DNA from: Uloborus plumipes
Taxonomy: Eukaryota; Arthropoda; Arachnida; Araneae; Uloboridae
Assembly (NCBI GenBank): GCA_038373865.1
Contig: JAXGGA010001185.1
Span: 62,001-126,000, forward strand
Direction of reading: 5' to 3'
Length of the DNA: 64,000 bases
In this document: piece by piece, positions 12,901 to 27,900 of the stretch
Numbering within the stretch: position 1 is the stretch's first letter
How the letters are laid out: each line of letters starts with the position of its first letter
Notes under the pieces: model-generated
Databases searched by the model: none
What the model was told of the DNA's origin: nothing
What the model saw: the letters and a program-made list of their open reading frames with translations, nothing else
Program-made: the position numbers and the translations under genes

Positions 12901-15900
12901 TAAAGTACTTGTGACACCTTTCTGGTGAATTAATTAGTTTGACTTAGTTTTTTGCATCAATTTCTAGTTGAAAGAAAAGCAAATTATTACAAGAATAAAG
13001 ATGTGAAATATAACAAGTGTAGTACAGAACAATTGGATCTTTTTCAAACATGAATATTAGAGATTATTTTCTAACATTCTTCGTCTACACCCCAACGAAT
13101 CCAAATATAATATAATGGTAAATAACGTTGCTGAGGAAAATGTTCAAATAATTCAAGAATTTAACAGAATTTTTTTTCAATAATGAAGACAATGAGCAGT
13201 TTATTTTACCTGATGTTGAAGAAAATTGAGTACTTATTCTTGCTGAGACAATAAAATATTCAATACTAAAAGTCTCTCTCTCTCTCAAAAAAAAAAAAAA
13301 ATCTATATATTAATATACATAGAAAGTTGAATTGCATAGCAATAAGTTTAAATATTTTGGCATTATTTAAAAACTTCTTCTTCTAGCAAATTTCAGCATA
13401 ACAACACTGCTTGGCACAAAATGAACTTCAAATGTATCTGACACTACTCTTGCTGTTTCTTATGTAATATGCCCCACTAAATCCAAATATGATCTCCGTT
13501 TCCCCCTTCACGGTAATCACTCGAACATAAGTGGAATGAATATCAATAATACTGAAAGGTTCTTTACTGAATTAAATCTGCGGTGCGACTCATATGTAAC
13601 ATGCCATGTTTTCAAGGTTTTAGAACAAATTTTACAGCTTGAAAAATTTTTTGGACGTGGGAGTCATAGAAGCAGTCCAATATTATTGTGTTGCACCAAA
13701 AAATAAGTAAAATTTTGAAGCTGGAAAAAATGAGTTGTTGATGATATGTTAAATATTTTACCGAGGGGGAGGGGAATACCCCCATGAGTCTCCTAACTTG
13801 TGAAGAGTGTTTATGATTTTGAGCTTTTCACCTCTCTAGCCTTATAGAAAAATGTTAATGGTAAATATACTGCTTCCTTCCCCTCCAAATAATATCTATG
13901 AAATTGTCGAAATCTGATGAAAATAGGAGGAAAGGGGGGGGGGCATTTTCTAAAAGTGGGAGGTAATGGGGGAAAAGGGTGGCCATAAGGATTCAGGGGA
14001 TCATTGAACATAAGAATCAGCAAGAATGATAATAAACACCTGAATTTTTTTTTTTTTTTGCCGCTCAACCGAATGTTTGAAATTGACAAAAACTGGAGAA
14101 TTATTTGAGCTTTGAGTACCGTCATTTTATTTAAGTAGGAGGTTGAAATTTTGGCAGTATATTAGGGTGGATAAAGGTTAAAAAAATGAGCCACAGCCGT
14201 GACCTCTAGGACAATTTTTTTTTTTACCACAGGTTTGTGAACCACCCTAAGCAACAGGTTGATGCTATCGACAGAGCATGCCAGCTCAAGTGAGTTGCTA
14301 AAATCAACTGAGTATGGTTGAAATAAAAAAGAGAAAAAGAAGCAAAGGGTATTGATGGTAATTAGCATATTTGGTTATTTCATGTGCTGTTGTTGCAAAA
14401 CTGAAAATAAAGTTAAAACAAAATACATATTAATGCTAAAGGCACTTTTTAAATTCAACATAGATTAAATTCATAACAAACATTGATGATAATAACTTTC
14501 AATAGAAAATTCATAGATAACAAAAGAAGAAATACTCACCATCTTTTTCAAAAGGTGAAGCTGTGTGATGATCAGTTGAATGAGTATTAGCGCTGGAGAC
14601 TGCGACATTTGGATTGAAAAACTGACCTAATGAAGTTTTCCCGGAACTAAAATCCTCTATGCAAAAATCTGATGGTAGAACAGGTGGAAGACACAAAGGA
14701 GAGCTGATAAATTAAACAAATAACACAGATCAGCAACCAAAAAACTGCATGGGATATTTTGAGTGTTCTTTATGTTTTTCGGGGTGCTGAATCCAAAAAT
14801 AACCTCCGTTTTTGTCCATCACGTACAGTTTTTCCGCAAAACGTGTGTACTGAGTGTGGTAATGTACCATTTTAATAAATTCTCTACTAATTTATGAGTT
14901 AGAAAAAGGTTTATTACAGATAGTTTTTCTTATTTGCTTCTTTGATGTTCAAAGAGTACCTACAGTTATATAACTGGAAAAAAAAGGGAGAGAGCTAGTG
15001 TGGGCGTTGGATGGGGTGCTACACTCACCCACAGAGCCACATTGATCAGGTTCAAATATGTTGCACTGGGTTCTTGGACTATTAAGGATTTTATTAAAAT
15101 AAGGGTGATAGTGATATGAGAGATAAAGAATGTATGGGGATTTTATTTATTTATTTATTTTTTGGTTGGGTTCGTTTATTAAAAGTATTTGTTTGTATTG
15201 GAGTTTTTTTTTATTTTTTATTTAATCCCCTTCTTTATCAGATCCATGAAAATAAAATAAATTTTAGAATAAGCAGAAATGTCGTGGTGCAATTTTTTAA
15301 TGAAGTGCACACCCCTTTTTAAAATAGAAATCGTCAAAAGTGCTAGGTGCTAGTCGTGGCTTTCCACGTTGGACAGAATAGTGGTTGATCATGAAAAAGT
15401 TCTGTTTTGAAATATTCACATTAAATTAGGACAGATGAAGCAATTTATCGAGTGTTTACCAAAAGATGGAGACTTTCGAATATGTTTGTTCGAAGTTTCC
15501 AAAGTTTTCTGAAGCTAAATTTAAAGAGGCAATATTCACAGGACCTGACATGCGCAAACTTTTATCTTACTCATTGTTTTTTAAATCAATCAATGAATGA
15601 AACTGAAAAAGAAGCCTGGAACTCATTAAAGGATGTGGTACAAAAGTTTTTGGGAATTAACAAAGATTGGCTAGAAAAACATCGTTAAGAGGATGTTGGC
15701 TGCCTTCAAAGTTCAGCACTGTAACATTAGTTTAAAAATCCATTTTCTATATTCACATGTATACTATTTTCCCAAAAACATTGGTGGATTTAGAGAGGAA
15801 CAGGATGAGAAATTTCATCAAGATGTGAAAGACATAGAGAGAAAGGAAAGTGGGACGTAAATATGATGTCAGACTAATGTTGAATGCTCAAGCGGGAAAC

Positions 15901-18900
15901 ATCGAGTTTCAACCAACAAAAGTGCACCAATAAAACTATCAACAAAAAGAAAAAACGGTTTTTTCTTGAAAAGGAGTAAACACTAAACGTGATCCACTTT
16001 TTAAAATGTGTTGTAATGAGTAAAAAAATCGAAAACCTTTTTTGTTTCAATAAGTATATGATTTTCTCTGTAACTTTCATATTTTGACTTTGACAATTAA
16101 GTCCTCACGTATTATAAAAAATCTGTACGTGATAGAAAAAAATGAAGCTCATATTCGGATTCAGTTCACCGAAAAACATTAAAAACATTTACCGAAATTT
16201 TACCGAAAAACATTTTTCTGGGGGAACACGGCAGGATGCTGTTTTGGATCTAGTTTTCTGCAATGTTGAAGGTTCTGTTCAGGCATTATGTGTAGGGGAG
16301 CATATTGGGGATAGTGACCACAACAGTATTAGGTTTGGGATTAAGTTTGATATGCACAAAGACAAAAATTTTAGGATTGTGCCTAATTTCAGAAATACTG
16401 ATTTTGTCGCACTCAGGCAGAGTTTGAAAACTGTTTTTTCATCAGGTTTGGACAATAGCGAGGTAAATCTGCAGTGGACTGAGTTTAAGGAAAAACTAGC
16501 AAAAACAGTTGGGGATTATGTTCCTTTTAGGAGAAAAGGGGTAAACACAAAAATTTGGCCCATGTGGTTCACTAGTGAAACTAAGGATACTCTAAACCGT
16601 AAGCAAGCTGCTTTTTGTCGATTAAAAGAAACTGGTCACAGCGCAGATAGGCTACAGTATTGTGAGGCTAGGCGTAGTTTTAAGTATTTGGTACGGTTTC
16701 AGAAAAGAGAATTGGAACAAAAGCTTGCAGATAATATTGACAGGAACCCAAAGGGGTTTTTTGCTTACGCAAATTCTGGGAAAGTTCGAAATAGTCAAAT
16801 TGGGCCACTGGTTGATGAGCATGGAAATTTAATTCAGAATGATGGGGATATTGCTAATGTTCTAAATGACTTTTTTTCCAGTGTTTTTAACGATAACTGT
16901 ATCTCAACAGTTGACACAAGTAAGACACAAGCTACTCTACAGCTTGAGGATTTTGTTTTTTCTAGGGAAGACATTTTACTTCATTTGAAAAAAATTAAAA
17001 CAACTAAAGCTCCGGGACCAGATAATATTTACCCAAAAATTCTAGTTGAATGTGCTGAGGAATTAGTAGATACTATTGTAAAAATTTTCAATGCTTCGTA
17101 TAACTCAGGGACAATGCCAGAGGACTGGAAATTGGCTAACATTACGCCACTCTTCAAGAAAGGGTCTAGAGGTAATGCAGGAAATTATAGACCTGTCAGT
17201 CTTACTTCAGTGGTTTGCAAAATTTTTGAAACTTTATTAAAAATTAAGATTATGGATTTCTTAGAAAATAATAGTCTGTTGACTAGTTTGCAGTATGGTT
17301 TCAGGAAAGGTAAATCGTGTGCTACTAATTTATTACATTTTTATGACAAGGTCACCATGGCTTTAGATAACAAAAAGTGTGTAGATATTGTTTACATTGA
17401 TTTTCAAAAAGCTTTCGATAAGGTACCGCATGTTGCACTACTCAGTAAATTAGCTGATATAGGAATTGGAGGTAAAATTTTAGTTTGGGTTAGGAATTGG
17501 CTGACAGGAAGGAAACAAAGAGTAGTTGTAAGGGGTAATCATTCTAAATGGAGTGAGGTTTTAAGTGGGGTTCCCCAAGGATCAGTTTTAGGTCCACTTT
17601 TGTTTATTATTTTTATGAATGATATTCATGAAAATGTTTCTGGAAACATGAATTGTTTTGCTGATGATGTCAAAGTTATGGGGGTTGTAGAAAATGATGA
17701 ACAAGTAAATCAGCTGCAAGAGGATTTGGATCATATTACTAAGTGGGCAGACAAGTGGGGCATGGCAGTAAATGTTGGGAAATGTCAAGTGCTGCATTTA
17801 GGTCATGGGAATAAGCATACAAGCTATTATTTACAGGGTTCAGTCATTAGTAAGGCAGAAAATGTTATGGATCTAGGTGTCTTAATAAATCAAGACTTCA
17901 AGTTTAGTCAACAGTGCAGCATAGCTAGTAACAAAGCCAATAGGATGCTTGGGTTTATAAATAGATCTATTTCAAACAAATCTAAGAAGGTTCTTCTGCC
18001 TTTATATAGAAGTTTGGTAAGACCTCATTTAGAGTATGCTGTTCAGTTTTGGTCTCCATATCTTAAGAAAGATATTAATTTATTGGAAAGGGTACAAAGG
18101 AGGGCTACAAAGTTAGTGAAAGGACTTTCTAATTTAGACTATGATTCCAGACTTAGAATGCTTAATATGTATAGTCTTGAGCAAAGGAGAACCAGAGGGG
18201 ACATGATTCAGTTGTTTAAATTTATCAAAATGAAAGATGTTATAGGGTTAAATTTTTGCACGGAAAGCAGGACAAGGGGTCATTGTTATAAGCTGTTTAA
18301 ATCTCAGGCTAACCTGGAAATTCGGAAAAATTACTATTTTAGCAGAGTAGTGGGAACTTGGAATAGTTTACCGGAAGAGGCGGTGAGGAGCAAGGGAGTA
18401 GATAGTTTTAAGAGGGCCATTGATCTTCATTGGGATCTATAATTTGACTAGGACCAGCCCAGTTGGGCCCAGAGCCTGTTGCTGGTCGTCACATTTGTAT
18501 TTGTATTTGTATTTGTATAAAATCAGCCAAAACATCCTATGCATCTGTTCGAAAAAATTTTTTTGCAGACCTGTGTAATCAATGGAGGAAGCAGATGCAT
18601 AAAATTATTTGCTATGAAAAGATACATCCAACTATGAAAATATTATGAGGACCTAAACTTACTTTATTTTCTTTTGCAATAAATATGTACTTTTATTACT
18701 TCGAAAAAGGAAATAATACCATCAAAAATGGAAGGCATATTTTTTTTAAATTTTATTCATGTATTTTTTATAATACTGAATTTTGCTTCAGTTTTACTTG
18801 TCCTGAAAAGAAAGATTGCAACAGTGTCTAAAGCAGATGTCGTTAAGCTTTCTCATTCAATGATCAATAGAGGGATAGAAAGAGTTGCATTGAAAATGAA

Positions 18901-21900
18901 ATTTGTGACTTTTCTAGCAATCATAATCTCTATTTATTCAAATTATGTTCATTTAACAATTTATGGTACTTCTTTAGATGTAATTATTACCACTACTTTG
19001 TAATAGCATTTTATATGACATGCAATTATTTTTTTTCAATGTTTTCTCTCTGTAGGCTAAAACCTCCCGGTTTGACCTGGTTTGGAGACGGTTGAAAAAT
19101 CAGTTTCAAAATAAATATATATATATGTGTACATGATAAGGATGTAAAACTTTGCCAGACACCATGAGGAAACATATGTCAGTTTGGAAATTTTCTAACA
19201 ATCAGGAAAAATAGAAAAATATATGAGTAAAAAGTGGGTCAAATCTCCTTACCAACCAAAACGGGGGTAAAATCAAAAAGGGGGTTTTGACATAGCGATA
19301 AAACCATGGTTAAAATTGGATAAAACTATTGACTGTCAAAACTTGCCAACCCTGGTAGAATCCTTTGTTGATATGAGTGCTTTTGCAGACATTGTTTTCT
19401 TAACAATTTTCTTTTCTATTAAATATGTAATTCATTATTGCTATGTAACTTATTGCTCTCTGCTGAAATTCATATATTTCAAATATTGCCCAATAACATT
19501 TGCAGAAAGCTATTTCCATTAACAGAAATGATATAAAAAGAAAATAGGCAATAACAAACTTTGAAGGGAGATATTGTGATTTATCGCAATAAATATTAAT
19601 TAATATGGGGGTCGTTTTCTATGTGACTGATCAAATACATATTTATCACCTTAATAACTAAATGTAAGAATAGAAAAGTCAATCGTTTTTTATTAAGAAG
19701 TGACAGCTTTTCTGGAGGTACGTAAGTTATTAGTGCATAATTAGGAAGTTTGAGTGCATGCTTTAATCATTTTTGGTGCATATAATGCAAACTCTACTTA
19801 TTAGTTACAACCTCTTTAACATAGTTTATGGTAACATTATCCAGGGGTGAGTGTGAGTTCATAAAAAAATACCTGAAAGTTTAAAAGAAAAAGTGGTGGG
19901 GGGGGGGGTAAAACCAAGGCCCCTATTACATAAGCACACCTAATTTTATAATTATACATACATAATAAATTTCCTTTCATAAACTAAAACATTTCATATA
20001 TTCAAATAGTTTTTTATCAAAATATTGTACATGCATTTAATTAAATTGTAAATAAGTAATAAAGTTACTTTTGAGCTGGTGATGAGCAATTATCTCCAAA
20101 AAAATATTTTAAGGAGAACGCAAAAGTCTAACAGAATTACTGTTTGTTGTTCGAAAGCATTTATAAAGTAATGAAAGTTGCATTTGTTACATTTTGTTGC
20201 ATTTCATTTATTTGTCTCTTAACTAAGGCTAATAAGCATCAAAAGTTCAAAAGTGAAAAAAATTTTATTCTCATATAAGATGCAAATAAAATAATTTACT
20301 AAGGGTAAAAAACAATTAGAATTTTTATCTTAATATTTCTATTTGATGAATACTATTAACAATTATTGGTATAATCATCGAAAATTCGAAAAAGGAAAAA
20401 AAATCCAGAGGTGGGAAAATCAAAGCATAATTAAAAATATTTTCCAGTATTTTAGAACATGAAAATACCAGAATGGATCATGAAAATACCGGAAATCCGG
20501 TAAAATACCAGAACACAATCACACCTGATTATCACAATTTTAAAAAGCAATCAATATTTCTTAAGTTTTATTTCTTGTAAGACTTCATTTGCATACACTA
20601 AGCATTGGCAGACATAAAATGAACAACAATTATTCAAAATTTGATCATACATAAAATTAATCTAGCTTATGTGTTAATGATCCATAAATATGTTATGAAA
20701 CTGAAGATTCAAAACTAGTCACAAAAGTATTCAAAGCAAAATAAGTAAGTGCTTACATTTTTTCAACATCTGCAAGTAAAGCACAATCTTGTAAAATGAT
20801 CAGAGTGTTCTGAACTTCTTCCACGTAAAATGGATCAGGAGAAATAATTTCTCCAGCGCTAAAAATTAATAATTGTAGTTAAATATCATTATTTATCACT
20901 TTAGAGAGAAATTTTATACAGAGGACAAATAATCATTGGTTAGGATTATCAAACCATTAAACACTTTACATCAAAGAACATGACAATTTATTTTTGAATA
21001 AATTTAATATTGAAACAATAAAGCATTCAACAGGAAATGAAAATTCATAACAGAAAGATTATTAAAACTGTCACTACTTAGATAGTACACAAATTTTACT
21101 TTTACATTTCTACAAAAATTATAAAGGAACATACTCAACTGCACATCCTCCATCCTCTAACAGAACAGCAAGAACAGCATGATGCTAGAACATGAAAGTA
21201 AAACTCCTTAACAAATGTAATAACTTAATCTTTTAATTCAAAAAAAAATACAGCCAATTATCCTATTTTTCATCATGTCTCCACAATGCTGGACATACCA
21301 CAGCATATTCCCCAATCTTTTAATATGCTAACTTTGCTGATGGTTTTTTTTTTTTTTGGTAATGTAATTTTGTTTGTCTTCTGTCTCTGTGTATGGTCTC
21401 TTTCTAAGGGGAGTCAACCTCCATCAAGAAGAACCGTATAGATATACAGGGTGTTCCAAGTTAATCTTCATGACCTCTATTTCCTCAACCGTTCGTCCTA
21501 GATGCATACTTCCATTTGCAAAATTGCTCAAAATGGGGAGGAGAGTTAAAATATGGAAAGTTTGAAGCGAAAAAAATAATTGGTTAAGAAATAAAAAAAT
21601 TTAACTTTTCATAGGGGCTCCGGGCCCCCAAACTTATATTTAGAGAAAGAATCTCCATTGAAAAATAATACTAACACAAAAAAAAATGACATTTGTGCGA
21701 TCAAAATCCATGGAGAAATGAAACATGAAACTTTATGACATACCACTTTACACTAGCGTTATTTTAAGTGATTTTTTGGGCCATATACACGCGAAAAGAG
21801 CAAATCTAGAGCGTAATCATGTTTCGCTCGCAGATCTTAGTAAAATTCGGTTTCAGCATGACGGGGCACCGGCATATAAACCAGCAACTACCAGAGCACT

Positions 21901-24900
21901 TCTACGTAGTATATTTAATAATAATATCATTGGATATGGAGGTCTTTTGGAATGGCCCCCTCGATTCCCAGATCTTAGTCCTCTTGATTTTTTCCTCTGG
22001 GTTTTTTTAAAAAGTAAAGTCTACGAGGTAGATTCATTGAGCAAAATCGATTTGCAGAACCGCATTTTATGATGCGCAGCGAAATGTGTCACTCCAGTAA
22101 TGCTTCAAAACGTACAATCAGAATTCTTATCACGCATTCTACTATGTATTTTAGTAGAAGGAAAACATTTTGAGCAGCTATTATAATCGATTAAAACAAA
22201 TGATATTAATTTATAACACATTGTTTTCGCAGATTTTGTTTTTATTTTGATTTGCAAGAAAGCAATGTAAAATTTGTGTGTTTAATTTTGTATATTATTT
22301 TTTAGATTTCACATATTTCGTGTTTTTAATATCTTTGTATAAAATTGTATAATAATTTACCTTGTCTTGTTATGTTTTGTAGTCTTGTAGCATCTGTATT
22401 TATTTTTGAATACAATGTGAAGCAAATGTTTTCTGACATGGACGAAACAAATTTCATTATTGTACCTAATCTAAAAGCTCGTTATTCCTCTGGCAGGGCG
22501 AAAATTTTCTTTTCTCAATTTGTTTACGGGCCCTGCGCATTTAAAACTCAAATATCTCCACAAATTTTGATCGCACGAATGTCATTTTTTTTGTGTTAGT
22601 ATTATTTTTCAATGGAGATTCTTTCCCTAAATATAAGTTTGGGGACCCGGGGTTCCTATAAAAAGTTAGATTTCGTACTTTTTGACTGAATTATTTTTTC
22701 GCTTCAAACGCTCAATATTTTAACTCCCTACACCTCATTTCGAGCAAATTTGCAATTGGAAGTATGCATCTAGGACGAACGGTTGAGGAAAACGAGGTCA
22801 TGAAGGTTGACTTGGAACACCCTGTATATATAAGTAGATAGATTAGGATGTCTCAAAAAAGGCGAAAATCAGAATTTTTTGTCGCATACCCACTTTTATT
22901 TTTTCCTTTACAAAAAAAAATGTAAAAAATGTTTCATGTAATTTGAACAATGGCAACCTGTGCTGGCTTGCGTCTAAAACTGCAAACGAGCAATTGTTCA
23001 CTAGGCCGAATCAAAATTTTTTGGGGGAAAATTCGCAACTCCAACTTGATAAAAAGTTTCCCTTGTAGCCCCACAAGTAGCAAAAAAACATTTATCCAAA
23101 TTAAAAACATCTAGGTAGCCTGCATGAGACTTAAACTTTAAAATTTTCTTCAAAAATATAAATTGTAAGAAATTAAGCCCCAAGTAGCATCAACTCATCG
23201 GATTTTGCTTGGCCGATCATCGAACTCCTCTTAAACTGATCCCGTAACGCACGATGACATTGTTCCGATCAGTATCCGAACACGGTTTTCGATGAGCTAC
23301 TTTTCATCAGAAAGCGATATCCTTCTGATCAACTTTCCTGATGAAAATAAGCCGAGCATCCAAAATCGATCCTAAATTCATCGGCATGGGACTGCACTGC
23401 TCATAAATTGCTCCAAATCTCATCGTATTTCGAGCAAAACTCATAGGATTTCACTGCTCGGATTCCATTTGGCCGATGGGACATATTGGAGCAATTCCCG
23501 ATGAGAACTCATCGAATCCGATCATCGGCCGCTGAGAATTTTATCAGGTTTCGATGAATGGCCGATCATCCGCCGATGAGATTATGCTGCTAGGGGCTTT
23601 TTCTTCTTAAATATATAATTCTTTTATTATTTATCCACAAATGAGAATTTGATTGTGTTCTCCAATGATTTTGTAACTTGATATTTTCTTTTAATTTATC
23701 TGCATTTTTAAAATAAAATAAATAAACAGAAACAAACTATCAATTTTTTGAAGAAATGAATTTTAGTCCTCATGCTAGAGACCTAATCAGTTTTCATGCT
23801 TGAATAAATGTTTTTTCACATCAAAATAATAACAAAAAATGTTTAATGTCATTTAAAAACAGCAAATCATGCAGACTTTGTCTGAAAGTAAACTAGCACT
23901 TGTGTACTGAGTTGAATAAAAAAAAAAAAAAAAAAATTTAGTGAAATTTCAAGTTGATACATTTTTGCCCCTATAACTTCACATGTACATCAAGAATGTT
24001 TATCGAAATAATATTTAAGTGTCCAGTATGGGGATTAACATTTGTGCTTTCTTCAGAAAAATATTTTTTCTATTTATTTCTAGAAAAATTACAGATTTCA
24101 TAAAAAGGAAAAAAAAAATCCTCAAGTTCAAAAATGATTAGCCAACACATTAAAATCAACTGCTGTAGATGAATAATAAAAGAAGAATATATTTAAAATG
24201 AAAAATTTAACTTAAGCTTGAAAAGTGCTTTTTTTAGTACTATGTGGAGACTTAAATATTGCATGAGAGCAACAATTTTTATTAAAAGCAAATTTCATAC
24301 TTTATAGTTTATACATTTTAGCTCGATAATTTCTTACACATAATTTACAATTCATTTTTTCAAAACTAAAAGAAAAAAATCAATTTCTTGAAAAAACATA
24401 AATTTTATGCCTCGAGCAGGGTACCTAAATATTTTTTATTTTGGATAAGTGTTTTTGTGGTACATGTGGGGCTATAGGGGCAACGTTTTATCAACATAAA
24501 ATTTAGTATTCCAAAAGAAAGTTTTCTTCGATTCAGCCTACTGCTCATTCACACTTTCCCATGGAAGTCGGCACGAGTTGTAGAAGTTTAAACTGCATGA
24601 ACTACCATAATTAATAAATACCATGAAAGTCCATATTTTTGTGAGTATTATCTAAGAGACTTAAATTTGATTGAGAGCCAAAACTTCTATCTAATGTCAA
24701 TTACATACTTTATAGTTTATAGTTTTCAGCTTAATAATTTTCTAAAATTTATCTTTAATTTTTTACAAATATATATTGAAAACTCAATGTTTTGAAAAAA
24801 AATTATAAATTTTAAGCCTTGTGTGGGGCAATAAATAATTATTAATTTAAATATTTTTTAATTTTTATAAATGGTTTTGTGGAACATGTGGGGCTAGAGG

Positions 24901-27900
24901 GAAAACGTTTGATTCTTGAAATTTCAAATTCCGCCACCTGACATTGATTACGATAGCAATTATCATTATTCATATGAATCATTTACGATAGAATAACTGA
25001 CATCAATTACGATAGGGATAAATGCAGTCAAGGTAAATGTTTTGGTGCTGCTAATAAAGATTTTTAATTCAGCATAGAACATAAATTAAAACAGCAAAAA
25101 AAATCATGAAAATAGTTAGTCATCGAAAAAGTAATACTTTTGTTTTGATTAAGTTTTCATTTTGATAGTATGAAAATAATAAAATGCTATAGCATACCAA
25201 TCCAGCTACAAGAAGAACCGATCTGCCACGTTCTCTTATGTAATTTTCATCCGAATCACAAGCATCATCGAAATGATTTGGAAATACTTCTTGCCATATG
25301 ATTACATCAGATACAAAATTCATTTTGGTGAGATCGAAAATATGATGATGATGAAGAAATGAGTGGATGTCCAATAAATCATTTTTAGGAAAATGATTGC
25401 TTATTAAATATCCCTAAATTAAGGAAAAAATCAAGTATTAACTAAGCCTTCATTTTGTGCATTTAATATTTTAATTTATGCATTTGTTTAATATTTACTT
25501 AATACTTTAGCTAAAATTAGCTTAGTAAAATATAATGGCACATTCTTGTATTCTTTATATACATATCTATATATTGACTAAAAAAAAAGAGCTACTAGGT
25601 ATTGGCATTCAATATAGCATTAATTCATCTTTTCAACGTCATAGAATTTACAATTAATCTAACAATTTAGCAAAAAATAATTATTTGATTGAATGAAAAT
25701 AAACATTTTTTTGAATACAAGCACATGAAAAATATTCTTGTCTAAATATACATTACTTGTAACTTCACAAATATTTTTGATTTGATAAACGGTGAAGCTT
25801 TAAAAAATACTTTTACAATTGAAGGTCTTGGCCATAAATAGTGGTATATGACAAAATTGTGAAAAAAGAATTATTTGATGAAAATAATAGCATATGGGCA
25901 AAAAGCAGAAATCTTACACGGTTTACCAAGACACATAGCACTTAATTTACATAACTACTTTGTTTTTAAAATCAAAATATTTGCTACACTAATTTCTTGA
26001 GATTTTTTAACAAACATGTTTGATTTTTAAAAATGCTAGTTACCTCTATTTACGCACAAGCCCTTCAATTCAAAATTACATATGCATCAAAATATCAAAT
26101 AAAGTAGATGTATATATGATCTGATGTGAGTTAGCAAATTACAAAAAAATAAATAAAAACTAAAAAAAAATTTTTTTTTTTTTTTTTTTTGAACTAGAAT
26201 TCTACTACTGATAAATGCTTGTAGCTTTTCCTATCATCATTCAACTCCCTAAAACTTAAAACGCAACCAAATGAAATCTTTTGTTCGGCCACCCAAGTTG
26301 TTTGCGCTAAGCTACCAAACTATGAACTGATTGTACTGAACTCTATTATTTATATATATATATATACATATATACAAGACTTCCCTGATTGATGCTAATT
26401 ATTGTTAAACAGAGAATAGTTGTTTATTTGAAAGTAAAATGAAATAAACTGAAAAATCTAATTACAAGTAAATTAATGAATAAATAAACAACTTTAAACT
26501 ATTTTTCAGTCTTTTAAAGAAAAACTTTTTTTTTTCTTTGAGGAAAGAACTATTTGGTTTGAACCATGCTAATATAGCTCCATCTTGTAAAAAATAATGC
26601 TGTTTTCAAGAAAGAGCAGATATTTATAAAATCTTTAAGTATATAATTATAATAAATTCCAGTTTTTATCTAATCATTTTACAAACTGACAATACACTCT
26701 ACATGCACTTTCTTAAAAATCATATAAAAAAATCATAATATTCAAATATAATATAAAAATCTTATGGATCATCAAAAAAGGTTAAGGAAACAAGATTTAG
26801 AAAAAATTAACTGCAAAGGTTTATGAATAAAATGGAAAATTCTGACCTAATGCATTTTGAAAACGTAACATGTACTTATGCTAAGCAATTTTTTGACTAA
26901 CACTAGCTTCCTTTTTTGAAGTTGAGTAAAAATTTTAGTAACATTAGAAATAGATAGAAATATAATGAATTCTTTGCTGAAACAAAAAAGCAAAGATTTC
27001 ATTACTTACTACCATACTGAGCTATTTACCTTAAAAAATAAGCAACACCCAACTATGCTGAATGTTCTTTGGTTATAAGTAAATCCATCAGACTGAAAAC
27101 AAAGTAAACATCAATTTGAAAAACTTTTTAAACTTTTCATATATAAAATTCATAACTTTTTAAAAGGCATAGGAAAAAAAGTTTATAAAATATAGTTATA
27201 ATTTTAAGAAACTACTGTCTGTTGGGGTAAGATTGGCCCTATGAGGGTAACATTGGCCCAAAGTTAGAAAAAGTTTTCTTGTCCTGTATTGTAATCATAA
27301 TGATGAGTTATCGGCCTAGACAATGCCTTACTGGAGAGGTAGCACCACTGGCTTGACTGTTCATGAAGTGGAGGTTATTTCTATATTTCATATTCACTCT
27401 AGTGCTGCTCCATCTTCACTTTGAGAAAGTGGTAAAATTTGTTGTCTCTCAACTTTTACTTGTAAACGCTAATTCTTGAAGAGCTACTTGTAGGTAAGTG
27501 TATAACGATATCATATATTCAATTGTTTCAAGTATTTTTGGTGTAATAATGCTGTTACCTTTGTTATTTACAAAATAATTCGATTTTATTATTTCATGAC
27601 GACTTTGGCGCAGAGTTGGGGTAACTTTGGCCCAAGATGATGGCTGGGCCAAAGTTACCCCAAGGTACATTATTTTCGATATAAAAATTGATTGGTACCT
27701 ATTTTATAAGCAGATTGTTTAACAAAACCACTTAAAATATTTTTTTTATTATTTTAAGCACTAGTTTTTGGATTTTTTTGCAGGAAAAATGCTGAGAAAT
27801 CGGATAAAATTTCTTGCTACAAGAAATTACGCCAATTGCAAACCAGAAGTGTTAGAGGAATGTTTAGAGGCTATTAAGTCTGGTGCCTTAACCCAAAGAG

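Noticed and set aside
14163..14180. Another transposon start at an internal TAGGGTGGATAAAGG
   Set aside because: It lies inside element C and has no matching right end or octamer duplication distinct from those of element C.
18728..19003. 91-codon plus-strand open frame with a hydrophobic N-terminus
   Set aside because: There is no recognisable family, no upstream exon and no conserved motif, and the composition is that of AT-rich intron.
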